This document shows, one piece after another, positions 46,600 through 57,609 of a stretch of 64,000 nt of DNA. Under the pieces are notes generated by a model. The model worked only from the letters and a program-made list of their open reading frames with translations. It was not told the origin of the DNA and ran no database searches. Source of the stretch: Lepas anatifera (taxonomy: Eukaryota; Arthropoda; Thecostraca; Lepadidae). The DNA is taken from contig JAOTON010000330.1 of the NCBI GenBank assembly GCA_034440635.1, positions 354,001 to 418,000 of the forward strand, given 5' to 3'. Numbering within the stretch: position 1 is the first letter of the stretch; each line of letters starts with the position of its first letter. The position numbers were made by a program, and so were the translations under genes.

Positions 46600-46945
46600 A
46601 ATTGAATGATTTTCATGAAAAAGTAATGTTGCCGTGGCCGGACTTTTTTGCTCATAAGTACCCACTTTTTTCGGCGAATGGTTTGTTTTTGTCCCTAGTA
46701 TCAGGTTTGAGGGGACTGGGGCACGGTAGTGGAGTGATCAGCGTAGCTGTCTGCCACGCAGCCGACCCGGGTTCAAGGCCCGGCAGCTTCCCTGAACAAG
46801 GATCAAGCTGGCTCACGAGAAACCCTTCCAACAGGGAAAGAGTTAGCGACGCCATATGACGCTGGCAGTTCGTGCGTTTGAGGGTTTTTTAAGCCCAATT
46901 TTGGGGTTTGACCTTCACCTACCATTTCACATCCCACCCTAAAAA
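46600..46945 (-). repeat. dispersed repeat R1, copy 2, split by a SINE
   Basis: Opposite orientation to the copy at 34.84 kb. The R1 sequence is interrupted between 'cctagtatcag' and 'ttttttaagcccaatttt' by the SINE at 46714-46875. Confidence 0.65.
46714..46875 (+). mobile_element. tRNA-Gly(GCC)-headed SINE, 162 bp
   Basis: The tRNA-like head has an anticodon-loop sequence CTGCCACGC as in tRNA-Gly(GCC) and a B box GGTTCAAGGCC. The body (CCCTTCCAACAGGG, GTTAGCGACGCC, CTGGCAGTT) is shared with the Arg-headed SINEs at 53.2, 56.7 and 57.0 kb. Target duplication GTTTGAGGG at 46705-46713 and 46876-46884. Confidence 0.88.
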
Positions 46946-48059
46946 ACCTACTAGGTTTTTTACCCATAAACAGAAGACGCAACAGCAATTGTTGACTATT
47001 TAAGGGTACACAAAGCACCTTTAAGCGCCTCCGGTTGGTTTCCTTACGCGCCTTAAGTGGTTTCTTTTAAGCGCCGCCAGTGTTTTTTCGTCTGTATATT
47101 CTTCTCATATTCTGAAACAGGATGTCGAAGTAGGATTAGGATATTAGGATGAGCATGTATGAAATGGAAAATGTAGTTCACGACGACCAGGGCTCAGGAT
47201 CGCTATATGCAAACAGTGCTGCCAGCAGATCCATGCCGAAGGTATGTATTTCAAACCACCCCTCAAGATCACCAAATTGGGGCAAATTCGACAGATTTCC
47301 TGTGTGCTATAGGTACTAATATTTGAACCTCAACGTCTTCCGTTACTTTTGAATTTTTTTCTCTAACCCAACGTACTGCACCATTCATTACGCCCAGTGG
47401 TGCTCATAACGGTGGTAGTAGCGATAGTAACCCTACCTCCATGTCCAACCTATCTTAAGGACACAGCTATCCATTTGCGTAAAACGTCTGCTAAACATTA
47501 GGGTAAAACGCCCAAGGCGTCTTACCCCGTACCACACATGGGTGTCTTACCCACTTAGCAACGGCAGCGTCGTAAGAAATATTTCTCAATTCTGCGGGGT
47601 TTCCATGCCGCATAGTGGCCTCAAATTGTCGCGCAAAGTCGCTGTTTCAACCACAAAAATTGTCGTGACTACATTTACATCGCATAGAGTACAATCGCAA
47701 ATTTAAGACAGTTTGATTTTATATCCGGAGGAGGGACAAAAAAACAACAAATGTTTGCTGAAAACTACCGAAGGCACGTCCAATCAAGCTCAGGACCGGA
47801 TCAGAAAGGCCGCTACCAGAAATAAATACTAGATGGGAGCTACAGTTCCTACGTCAGACTGTATAATATACAGTCTGACGTAAATAAAAATCTCCGTTAC
47901 CCCCCCGCCCAAACCTCCCGGAACCACCTCCCCCACCCTCGAAGAATAAAAATGTTCAAGAATGAAAATCTTCTTTCCACTCAGTCACCGGCTGGTGGAG
48001 CCAGGGCTGTGGGTCGATTTCCAGCAGCCGGAAAACGAGCCAGGACCGCTCGTCGAAAG
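46946..48059. other. no gene recognised
   Basis: Mixed-composition sequence. A 33-nt palindrome at 47850-47882 is listed separately. Confidence 0.35.
47850..47882. repeat. perfect 33-nt palindrome
   Basis: Arms TACGTCAGACTGTATA and TATACAGTCTGACGTA around a single A. Each arm end contains a TGACGTA/TACGTCA half-site resembling CREB/ATF targets. Function unknown. Confidence 0.9.
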
Positions 48060-51000
48060 AAAGAAATCAAAGAAAAGGCGCCACTAGATAGCAGGATTGC
48101 GCCATGGGGAACTAATGCACCCCTGAGTAGCCTAGGCGCCCCCTGGATGAAGCGCCCTACGGATATCATATGCGCCCTTGGCTAGGAGAGGTGCCCCTGG
48201 GCGGCAAAGGCAAATCTTGGTAACATAGGTGCCCTGGACAGCATAAGTGCCCCTTAAATAGAAATAGGCGCTTTAGGAAAATAAAATGCTCACCTTGGGT
48301 AGAAAAAGGCGCCCTTTGATAGCCTAGGCGCCAACTGGAAAAGCGCCCTACGGATGTCATATGCTCCCTTGGATAGTAAAGGCGCCCCTGGACAGCAAAG
48401 ACAACCCTGGATAACACAAGTGCTGTGGAGAGCTAAGGCGCCCCTGGGTAGCAAAGGCGCCCCTAGGAAGGCACCCCTTCGATAGAAAAGCCGCCTTTGG
48501 ATAGCCTAGGCGCCCCCTGGATGAAGCACCCTACGGATATCATATGCGCCCTTGGCTAGGAGAGGCGCCCCTGGGCGGCAAAGGCAAATCTTGGTAACAT
48601 AGGTGCCCTGGACAGCATAAGCGCCCCTTAAATAGAAATAGGCGCTTTAGGAAAATAAAATGCTCACCTTGGGTAGAAAACGGCGCCCTTTGATAGCCTA
48701 GGCGCCCACTGGAAAAGCGCCCTACGGATGTCATATGCTCCCTTGGATATCAAAGGCGCCCCTGGACAGCAAAGACAACCCTCGATAACACAAGTGCTGT
48801 GGACAGCTAAGGCACCCCTGGGTAGCAAAGGCGCCCCTAGGAAGGCACCCCTTCGATAGAAAAGCCGCCTTTGGATAGCCTAGGCACCTCCTGGATGAAG
48901 CGCCCTACGGGTATCATATGCGCCCTTGGCTAGGAAAGGCGCCCCTGGGCAGCAAAGGCAAATCTTGGTAACATAGGTGCCCTGGACAGCATAAGCGCCC
49001 CTTAGATGGAAGTGGGCGCTTTAGGAAAATAAATGCTCACCTTGGGTATAAAAAGGCGCCCTTTGATAGCCTAGGCGCCCACTGGAAAAAGCGCCCTACG
49101 GATGTCATATGCACCCTTGGATAGCAAAGGCGCCCCTGGACAGCAAAGACAACCCTGGATAATACAAGTGCTGTGGACAGCAAAGGCGCCCCTGGGTAGC
49201 AAAGGCGCCCCTAGGAAGGCAAACCTTCGATAGAAAAGCCGCCTTTGGATAGCCTAGGCGTCCCCTGGATGAAGCGCCCTACGGATATCAAATGCGCCCT
49301 TGGCTAGGAAAGGCGCCCCTGGGCAACAAAGGCAAATCTTGGTAACATAGGTGCCCTGGACAGCATAAGCGCCCCTTAGATGGAAGTAGGCGCTCTAGGA
49401 AAATAAAAGCTCACCTTGGGTAGAAAAAGGCGCCCTTTGATAGCCTAGGCGCCCACTGGAAAAAGCGCCCTACGGATGTCATATGCACCCTTGGATATCA
49501 AAGGCGCCCCTGGACAGCAAAGATAACCCTCGATAACACAAGTGCTGTGGACAGCAAAGGCGCCCCTAGGAAGGCACCCCTTTGAAAGTAAAGGTGTCTT
49601 TGGATAGCCTAGGCGCCCCCTAGATAAACTAGGTGCCTGAGAAGGAAAATGAGTGCCCCATTGGAAAGTTCAGGCTCTCCCTGTATAACATAGATGTCCC
49701 TTATCCATCTTCAGCTACCCTGGATTGGAGCAGCGCCCCTCAGGAGCAAAGGCGCCGCTGGACAAAAAGGCGTCTCTGTATATCAAGGGCACTTCGAGAT
49801 AATATATGCACCCCTTACATAGAAATAGGCACTTCAGGAAAAGTGAAAGGTGGCCTTTGGTTAAGACGGCGCCCTTGGATAGCCTAGGCGCTCTGCATAA
49901 GGCGCCCTACAGATATCATATGCGCCCTTGGATAGCAAAGGCGCCCCTGGACAGCAAAACTAACTCTTCTTGAAATAGATGATCTGGACAGCATAGGCGG
50001 CCATGGTTAAACTAGGCGCCTGAGAAAGAAACCAAGCGCCTCACCTGAGAGTACAGGCTAGGATATCATACGTGTCCCTTTCCATCTTCAGCTGCCCTAC
50101 TGTTTATGGTTCGGCACACCTGTCCGACAGTCGGGCGCTCTGTTACAGGGCTCGAGCGCTCAATTTGAACATGGGCTGCCTTTAACCACATTTCATTAAC
50201 CTATAACTGAAGGCTTAGTGCTCCATCGCTACAACCGGGTGCCTTTTTCAGTATGTGCGCCCCACTTCCGAGAACGCTGCCCTCAGCAACCAGCAGTCCT
50301 CCCTGCTCAGCAGATGAGCGCCTCTTTTTGATAACTAGGCACTTTATTTCAGTGTTCGAGCGCCTTATTTCAGAATTTTTATTCTCCATCTATTGTGGGC
50401 TCCTCCTGAATTGCAGAGGCGCCCCCTCAAGTGTAAAGGCGCCCCTGGATAGAAAAGTGCGCCCCATGTTTGCAAAGGCGCTCCAAGATAGCATATGCGC
50501 CCCTTAGATGGAAATAAGCACTCCAGGAAAGTAAAATGCTCCCCTTGGGTAACAAAGGTGCCCCTTAACAGCGAAGGCAGCCCTAGATAACAAAGGTTCT
50601 CTGGACAGCATAGGTGCCCTTGAATAAACTGGTGCCCGGAAGAGAAAAATAGCGCCTCACCGGAAACAAAAAGCACCCCAGGATAACGTAGGGGCATGTA
50701 TTTCAATCATGTCTGTGATTGAAAAATACACCTAGACAGCATATGCGCCCCTGGATAGAAAGACACCCCTGGGCAGTAACGGCGCCCCTGGAAAGCAATA
50801 GTGCGCCCCTGTGGAGAAAAAAGCCGCCTCCTGAAGAACCTAGGCACCGCCCCCGAAATATCAGATGCCCGTGGATAGAACAGAATGCCTTGAATAAAAC
50901 AGAGACCCTGGATAGTAAAGGCGCCCTTTGATAGCATAAGCGTTCCTTAGCAACAATATGGGCGCTACATGAGCTCAAGGTTCACGCGCACCTAAGCCCA

Positions 51001-51560
51001 ATAATAGAGCAATCAATCGATGCCAAAGCACTCCTTAAAGCACGGACGCCAAACTTCCTAAGAAGTAAAGTCGCCTCTGGGTAGCAAAGGCGACCCTCGA
51101 CAGTGGTGTAGGTATTCCTGAATAACAGCAGCGTCCCTTGATAAGAATAGTCCCAAGATGGCACAGGTACCCTGCTGATAGGAAAAGCGCCCCTGTATAT
51201 CAGAGGCACCCTCTGAATGAGGTGCCCATGGAGAGCATAAGGGCGCCCTATGTATAGCAAATTGCCGCCCCCTGGATAGCCTAAGCGCCCCTTGCATAGA
51301 GTAGGCGCCACTGGGTAGTATAGGTTACCTTGAATAAAAATACGCCCCTCAATACCAAGGTGAACCTGGATGAGAAAAAGCTCCCCTTGGGCACTGGGTA
51401 TCAAAGGCACCCCCGGAACAGCAAAGATGCCCCTGGATAGCTAGGTTGCGTCCATTCGGAAGCGAAGGCGCCTCTGGGTGGTACAGGTGCCCCATCGAAG
51501 CAAAGGCCCCTCCAGAGAGCATAGGTGTCCCTGATGAGCACAGGTACTCCTGGACAGCCG
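48060..51560. repeat. minisatellite array B (19-20-bp unit; 374-bp higher-order repeat)
   Basis: About 3.5 kb of units around GGCGCCCCTGGATAGCAAA. In 48.1-49.6 kb a higher-order repeat recurs: the landmark CTACGGATATCATATGCGCC starts a new copy with its GG(A/G)TATC core at 48161, 48535, 48909 and 49283, exactly 374 bp apart each time. Beyond 49.6 kb the units are more diverged. No transposon ends identified. Open frames are repeat translations. Confidence 0.93.
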
Positions 51561-52591
51561 CTAAATGACGTTGCATAATGTTACGACACCTATTATAACG
51601 TATGCTATTACATCAAAGTAAAGGTTATTCAGTGTTTAGATCAAGGTCACAGGACAATTTTAAAGTTGACTGGCCTTGATGATCAAGGCTTGATCAAAGG
51701 TCATTGGTAAGCTTGGGCACAGCGCTAGTTATAGCGTAAATTAGGCATAATATGTTGGGTTGTGCCGTAATAGGTCAATGACCTAGAAGGACCTTGACCC
51801 CAAAATTTCAGACATTGTTTAGAGCCTTCCCTTTTGGCCGCAGCCCTGTTCTAGAGTATTCGCGCCCCGTTCCGGCCCGTTGGGGGGTGCTTGAACACCC
51901 CTCGAGGTCTCCCAGTGGCACGAAAAAACGTCGGTGCGAAGCGACACAGTACTTGTCACACTTTATCATTGATCAATTCCGCATCTTTCCCTCAAAATTT
52001 AAGGTTGAGTCATCTCAGGTCAGGTCACCAGTGCAGGTCAAGTGGCCTCACCCCAAAAAATGTTTAAGTTGGCGTAAGTAAGAAAAATGTGTATCTATCG
52101 AATTCAAACTTGTCTATCGAATTCAAACTTGTACCATATAATGGGGCCAAAAAGTACTAATAGATTTATTCCGGGATTTTTCCCATCGATGACCTAGGGA
52201 CAGGTACGAATCATGACCTCTCCACTGAAAATGCATGGGGTAAAACGGAAATTTTCCGAAAAATTGCTCTATGTCTGCAGACGCCGCTTGAAATACCTTC
52301 GGATTCCCCAAATCATAGTATCCTAGGCCTCTTTATCGGTTCATGTTGCAAGTTTAGACACGTTACCTCTGAGAGTTCATCTGGGGCTTCCTAAGCAGGT
52401 TTTAAGCGGGGGGCTCAAAGTTTTTCCTACTAAAAGTCTGGCATTTTCGACTAGTCCATAGGAAACACATTTTAAAAGCTTCCAATTTAGAGCCTCGGGA
52501 GAATTTCTTGGACATCACGACGGTTCATAAAAAGTCATTGAAAAGAAATTCAAAACATTTTTAATTTCATTTCTTGGGTCAAAACCGCCAG
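51561..52591. other. AGGTCA-rich, TTAA-element-like relic; no gene
   Basis: 51.6-52.2 kb contains phrases such as 'gatcaaggtcacagg', 'ataggtcaatgacctag' and 'tgaccttgacc' in the style of the TTAA elements, but no terminal repeats. Probably a decayed relative. Confidence 0.4.
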
Positions 52592-52682
52592 CCGTGATAT
52601 TGCCCAGCGCGCTAGACGACAAAAACCGGACCCATGTTTTGAGGACATTTTTAGGCGTGGGTTCGAATCCCAGGGGAGGCAA
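52592..52682 (+). pseudogene. tRNA-Leu-like pseudogene or SINE head
   Basis: GGCGTGGGTTCGAATCCCA has a perfect B box and resembles the 3' half of tRNA-Leu. The 5' part (TTGCCCAGCGCGCTAGAC) is a poor A box and the anticodon arm does not fold convincingly. Confidence 0.45.
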
Positions 52683-52787
52683 AACTTTTATATAATAGGA
52701 ATGTGCAAAACACAATGTATTTCCTGACCGTGCATGAAGCTATGCGTCCCTTATACATTTAGGTCCCACAGAAGCTTCTGCCTAATG

Positions 52788-53367
52788 CAGGGGCGGATCC
52801 AGGAGTAAATACAGTCATGTTTCAGGGTCGGATCCAAGGGGATGGGTGGCGATGGGGCGACCTCGCACCCTTAGCCTGGGCTTGAGCACGGTAAAAGGCC
52901 CTCCGTAGTTGGCTCCTTTTATGTTCGATTTCCCAAAGTAAATTCAGGACGTCCAAACTCCACGGACATTTGTGTCGGGGCTCCCAATAGCTAATCTGGG
53001 GTCCCCCGAAAGTATTAAACTTTGTTGTATAAGTACCTATAAGCACACACCTAAGAGATGATTTATTAAAAAATTTCACCCTCCATAAATGAAAAAATAA
53101 GGACCCCGAGCGGAGGCTCCTGCAATTTAAACCCGATCCCCTTTGGAGAAATGCTGGATCCGTCCCTCGGGGATGAGGTGGCTTAGTGGATAGCAGCCTT
53201 GTCTTCTAAGCCACCGGGCCTGGGTTCAAGTCCCGGCGGAGCCTCTGAATAAGTCAGTCTGATCCCCAAAATCCCTTCCAACAGGGTGAGAGTTGGCGAC
53301 ACCGTATGACCCTGGCAGTTGGTGCGTCGTTAAACCCCAACAATTATTATTATTGGATCCGTCCCTG
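52788..53367. mobile_element. CAGGGGCGGATCC-family MITE carrying a SINE
   Basis: Ends CAGGGGCGGATCCAGG and TGGATCCGTCCCTG. A SINE sits immediately inside the right end, and its target duplication copies the MITE terminus. A second internal CAGGGTCGGATCC at 52821 suggests a nested or duplicated left end. The MITE's own target duplication was not found. Confidence 0.6.
53168..53353 (+). mobile_element. tRNA-Arg(TCT)-headed SINE, 186 bp
   Basis: The head TGGCTTAGTGGATAGC with anticodon loop CTTCTAA and B box GGTTCAAGTCC resembles tRNA-Arg(TCT). The body CCCTTCCAACAGGG and CTGGCAGTTGGTGCG is followed by an (ATT)n tail. Target duplication TGGATCCGTCCCT at 53155-53167 and 53354-53366. Confidence 0.9.
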
Positions 53368-53581
53368 CCATGGTCCCCCAAGTGGCTGAATTGTAACCAC
53401 TTTCAGCTGATTGTCATTGTTTCGCGATATTTTTTCCTTATACTAGCCGACATCACACCAATTCTCACAAGAGCGCAACCCTGCCAGTCGGTTTGCACCA
53501 GAGCTCGCCGGTAGCGCACCCCTACGTCAGCCAGCGTGGCAAATGTATTCACCTTTAGTATACCCACTACCAGCCCAGTAC

Positions 53582-53856
53582 CATAGGCGGATCCGGGGAT
53601 CCAGGGGGTAGGGAGTAGGTGCCCCTCCCCATTAACCCTCGTTGCCTCTTTAAATGGACACGGTGCTCCTCTGAAGTGTCGATGGCGCCCCCTGAAATAT
53701 AGCCCCCTTCCCTAATGCGAAAACGGTGCCCCGCAATAGAATTTGGCGCCCACCTGATAGATCTTGACGAACAAAAGTGGCATCCCCTTGGTCCTGATCT
53801 CCCCCTCTCCCCACGCCAGGTGCCCCCTCCGATTTGAGATCCTGGATCCGCCTATG
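53582..53856. mobile_element. CATAGGCGGATCC-family hAT MITE, 275 bp
   Basis: Ends CATAGGCGGATCCGG and CCTGGATCCGCCTATG. Flanks CCCAGTAC and CCCGCTAC match at 6 of 8 positions, a decayed 8-bp duplication. Confidence 0.8.
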
Positions 53857-53921
53857 CCCGCTACGCAGTCGTATTTACCGGTCGCGTACCACTATTGGCC
53901 GACGTCGCACCTCCGCTCACT

Positions 53922-54185
53922 CATAGGCGGATCCAGGGGGCAAGGGATACGTGCCTCCCCGATCGACCCTCGGCGCCCCCTTAAATGGTCACGGCGCCCC
54001 CTGAAAGGTCGATGGCGACCCCCTGAAATGTCGCTTCCCGTCCCCCCAGGATGAAAAAATCGGTGCCCACCGATAGGATTTGGCGCCCATCTCATAGGTT
54101 TTTCAATTCAAAAGTGGCGTCCCCTGGACCGGATGGCGCCCCCCGGGAAGGTGCCCCTGGATCGGTAAACCTGGATCCGCTTATG
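53922..54185. mobile_element. CATAGGCGGATCC-family hAT MITE, 264 bp
   Basis: Ends CATAGGCGGATCCAGG and CCTGGATCCGCTTATG. Flanks CGCTCACT (53914-53921) and TGCTCACT (54186-54193) match at 7 of 8. Confidence 0.88.
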
Positions 54186-54889
54186 TGCTCACTAACTACA
54201 TGACACACCTGCATAGATTATTCGAATAGCATATGGGCTCCTTCGAAAACATTCGAAAGCGAAATGGACCACAACAATATTGACAATAATCAAATATTCA
54301 ATCGTACCTGCACACTGTTCTTCCTTCCTGTTTTGGGTACAAACAAATATCACAGTCACCAGCTGCGGCCGTTTGTGTTTGCCTTCTAGGAGTGTACTAG
54401 ACTAGTATTATTTCTAGCATATTCCTAGTATGTTATGCTAAAACTGGTACTAAACTATGTTTCTGATCACTTTGGGTACAAAACTTTGAAGTACCCGTTA
54501 TTCAACTGCCCTGGTTTTAAGACTTGGGTCAATTGCTTTGCAGGAAATATTGATAAAACCCGTATTTTGATACCATTTTTTATTGTTGTGAGTTGATTGA
54601 TATGCATACTGACTATGCTAGGCTATATGGTGACCTTGACCTAGCCTTAGGTCAGGTCAGTTTTATGTTTTGACCTATTATAGTCATATTATACATTATT
54701 TGATGATTCGCCGTAACGGGAGGAAGCGAATTGGGCCTAAAAATGATTCTAGCTCAACTCTGGCAGACGCTAGAGTATAGAGACAGAGACATGTTGTAAG
54801 CTTTGTCTCGGGGAGGGACCCCAGCGCTGATCGCGGGAGTCAGGAAATCTGGCGTGGGTGGAATCCGGTAGGAGGGATTTTGGGTCTCC
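54186..54889. other. no gene; AGGTCA-rich part at 54.62-54.70 kb
   Basis: Contains GTGACCTTGACCTAG and TTAGGTCAGGTCAG, as in the TTAA elements, but no termini were seen. Confidence 0.4.
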
Positions 54890-55560
54890 AAAATCAGCTG
54901 AGGGGCCCGTTTCAGTTAAGGGGGCCCAGATAAGGGCCCCCGACGAGCTCATTTGACCTCAGTGCCAATACAGGATTCTCAAGACCAGCGTTGGGTGCCT
55001 ACCTATTTAAACGGTTTCTAAATAAGCTCAGGGACCCAAAACTAACCCAGGGGTCCAATTTTCAATTCATGGGGCCCAGACACTCTGAGCGGACCCTGCA
55101 GCAGCTCAGAAGGCCCATAAAACTAATAGGGCGAGACTACCTGGGTGCCTCGACGAACTAGTGCCCAGATGCACACAACGGGCTCCAAACAAGCTGAAGG
55201 GATCTATATCAGTTAAACGAAAACGGTACCAACCCAGGGAATCCTGACCAGCTTAAGGGACACTAATCCAGCTTGGGGCTCAGAGCTCAGAGCTCCAGCT
55301 TTTAGCTCAGAGGGTCCAGGACCTGTTGAGGGGGCCCTATATCAATAAAAGGGCCCCGAAAAGCTTAATAGGCTTCAGCGGCGATATATAGGTTTCAAGT
55401 TCAGTGTGAGGGCCTGGTTAACTAAATCGGTCCCAGATCAGCTGAGGGGACTCGATATAAACTCAGGGAAGTCACCAAAAACTCAGGGTCCCAGGCCCGC
55501 GGAGGTTCTACGGCCTATGAGGCTCAGGTTAGCGTCAACCGGGTATTTCAGTATGGAGCC
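54890..55560. repeat. minisatellite array C (about 20-22-bp units, highly diverged)
   Basis: Recurring blocks such as GGGGCCC, AGCTGAGGG and CAGCTCAG at about 20-22-bp spacing. Units are too diverged for a firm consensus. Related in style to arrays A and D. Confidence 0.6.
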
Positions 55561-55847
55561 GTTAGCCAGGACAACTGTGATAAGTGGAGGTGGTGGATAC
55601 GACAGGTCAGTTTTCGCCATGACCGAAGATAACTGTATTATTTGCTCATCGTGCTTCAGTTAGTGTCAGTGGGTGCTTTCAGAATTTTCTACCAAGGTGC
55701 CAGTCGTTAGCTGGCCCGAAATAGGCTTGATGGTAAACGTGAACATGTCCTCACTAAGAGGAAGCTTTCATGAAAATAAGCATTTACAAATCCTTTTTTA
55801 AACGCGTTTTTCATTGACACTGGCCGCCTTTTGGGTGGTAAATTGGC

Positions 55848-56353
55848 CAGTGGCGGATCCAGGGGGGCAAAAAAGGCATTCCCCCATACGGAAAAGCTCG
55901 GGGCAAAACTATGTTTTGACCACCAAAGCGATCGACCTCCTTTTTACCCCTACTCCTTTTTAGTTTATAAGCAAAATTTTGGTGTTTCAACTCTCAACTT
56001 CAAACAGAACATAAGTTGATAAGATGTTCCCTGGCCTGTCCCCTCGAATCCGGAAATGTAAAAAACACTGAAGACTATATATTCGGGCACAGCCCTTCAT
56101 CAGAATCATGGAGTAAATATCAATAATTCTCAGTTATAGTATAGCCAGTCTAGTATAGCCAGCCTTGGATAGGAAGAAGTATCTTGAGCCCATATTTTTC
56201 ACCCTGTGACGTTTTTTTTAGATTTTCGCCTCAAATACCCAAAATTCTACCGGAAAGTGATATTGGTAGCGGAGCTTTTTACTGCGTGACGTTTTTTTTT
56301 GCTTTTCGACTTTGGTTTGCCCCTCTCAAACCGATCGGCTGGATCCGCCACTG
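55848..56353. mobile_element. CAGTGGCGGATC-family hAT MITE, 506 bp, with an internal insertion
   Basis: Ends CAGTGGCGGATCCAGG and GGCTGGATCCGCCACTG. Perfect 8-bp target duplication AAATTGGC at 55840-55847 and 56354-56361. Same family as 19373-19761 in reverse orientation, longer because of about 150 bp of unrelated sequence at roughly 56000-56150 that carries a hammerhead-like motif. Confidence 0.92.
56082..56103 (-). ncRNA. hammerhead-ribozyme-like core motif
   Basis: Minus strand CTGATGA, one A, GGGC, loop TGT, GCCC, GAA: the conserved catalytic boxes of a hammerhead with a 4-bp stem II. An extra nucleotide precedes stem II, and the residue after GAA is T rather than the usual A, so activity is doubtful. 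Short hammerheads are known from Penelope-like elements and retrozymes. Confidence 0.35.
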
Positions 56354-56745
56354 AAATTGGCGCCCCTCAGGTTCGGCGCCCCCAGGTTTGGCGCCCTCCG
56401 AGCCTGGGCCCCCCCCTTAACGAAATCCTAGATCCGTCACTGGAGCCCGTATACTTCTCAACAAAAGTTGCAATCTGAGCAACTCTACTGCATATGCAGT
56501 AGGCGTCTTACCCAGGTGGGCGCGTTACACCACTTTACCTTACCTCCCTAACATTCTTTTTCATACGGCTTCTTTTCTACAGTTAAGTGCTTCTCAAATC
56601 TTTTCTCCGGCTCTTGCACGCGTTGGCACTGCGCACCGATAATTTAAGCTGCAGGTTAGTCGTGGAATTATTCTTCGTGGGAACCCAAACCATTTCTCAC
56701 CAGTCTGCAAAGTTGAAATATGTTAGCTAACAACGGAATCTTGTT

Positions 56746-56922
56746 AATAATTGTTGTAGTTTAACGAGGCACCAACTGCCAAGATGATACGGCGTCGCCA
56801 ACTCTCCCTTGTTGGGAGAGATTTGGGGACTCAGATCGACTTATTGAGAGGCTCCGCCGGGACTTGAACCCGGGACCGATGGCTTAGAAGACGGACGCGC
56901 TATCCACTATGCCATCCATCCC
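56746..56922 (-). mobile_element. tRNA-Arg(TCT)-headed SINE, minus strand, 177 bp
   Basis: Reverse complement of the SINE family at 53.2 kb: B box GGTTCAAGTCC, anticodon loop CTTCTAA, body ending near TTGGTGCCTCG. Target duplication CAACGGAATCTTGTT at 56731-56745 and CAACGGGATCTTGTT at 56923-56937. Confidence 0.92.
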
Positions 56923-57009
56923 CAACGGGATCTTGTTGGAAAAAAGTCTTCGGCAGTGCTCAATTTTGCATTTTACTTGTTGCATCTTTGGTGTCTTTCC
57001 AGGGCCATG

Positions 57010-57186
57010 GGGATGGGTGGCCTAGTGGATAGCATCAAAATCTCCTAGGCCACCGGTCCCGGGTTCAAGTCCCGGCGGAGCCTCTGAATAAGTCGATCTG
57101 ATCCCCAAAATGCCTCCCAACAGGGTGAGAGTTGGAGACTATAACCTTGGCAGTTGGTGCGTCGTCAATCTCCAACAAGTATTATT
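57010..57186 (+). mobile_element. tRNA-Arg-like SINE, 177 bp
   Basis: Head GTGGCCTAGTGGATAGC with B box GGTTCAAGTCC and loop ATCTCCTA, closest to Arg(TCT/CCT). The body is shared with the other copies. Target duplication CCAGGGCCATG at 56999-57009 and CCAGAGTCATG at 57187-57197, 9 of 11. Confidence 0.88.
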
Positions 57187-57609
57187 CCAGAGTCATGTAT
57201 TTTGGCAAATAACACTGGTCAATAGCCAAAATGGATCCAGCACGTGCGCACCTGTTTCTACCTATTTCGATACCGCTGATTTCAAATTTAGTAACCGTGT
57301 TTTCCCAAGGGTATAACGTTCTTCCCCAGAGCATACCTGGTGTATAGCCCCTACACTTTCCACACACAGTCATGAGCCTAGCCTTTTGTGGAAAAATCTA
57401 GATCAAGGATTTCGGGAACCCGGATTATCTGCACCCAGACAATGTAGCTTATCTCTATACATGTGAATTTATTGCAACGGAAGACTATCCTCGCATTGAA
57501 GTGCATGAACATTGTACATTGAACAAGGCTTGCGCTCGGTCGCACAAGCTCGCCGGTATTGTAGACCGAGAGGTGACGTCGCAGCATTACATGATGAGGA
57601 TTTTATACC

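Noticed and set aside
42130..51560. CRISPR-like regular repeats
   Set aside because: Units are contiguous and diverged, without unique spacers or cas genes, in a eukaryotic window.
53168..57186. Genuine tRNA-Arg or tRNA-Gly genes
   Set aside because: Each tRNA-like head is followed by a SINE body and enclosed by a target duplication.
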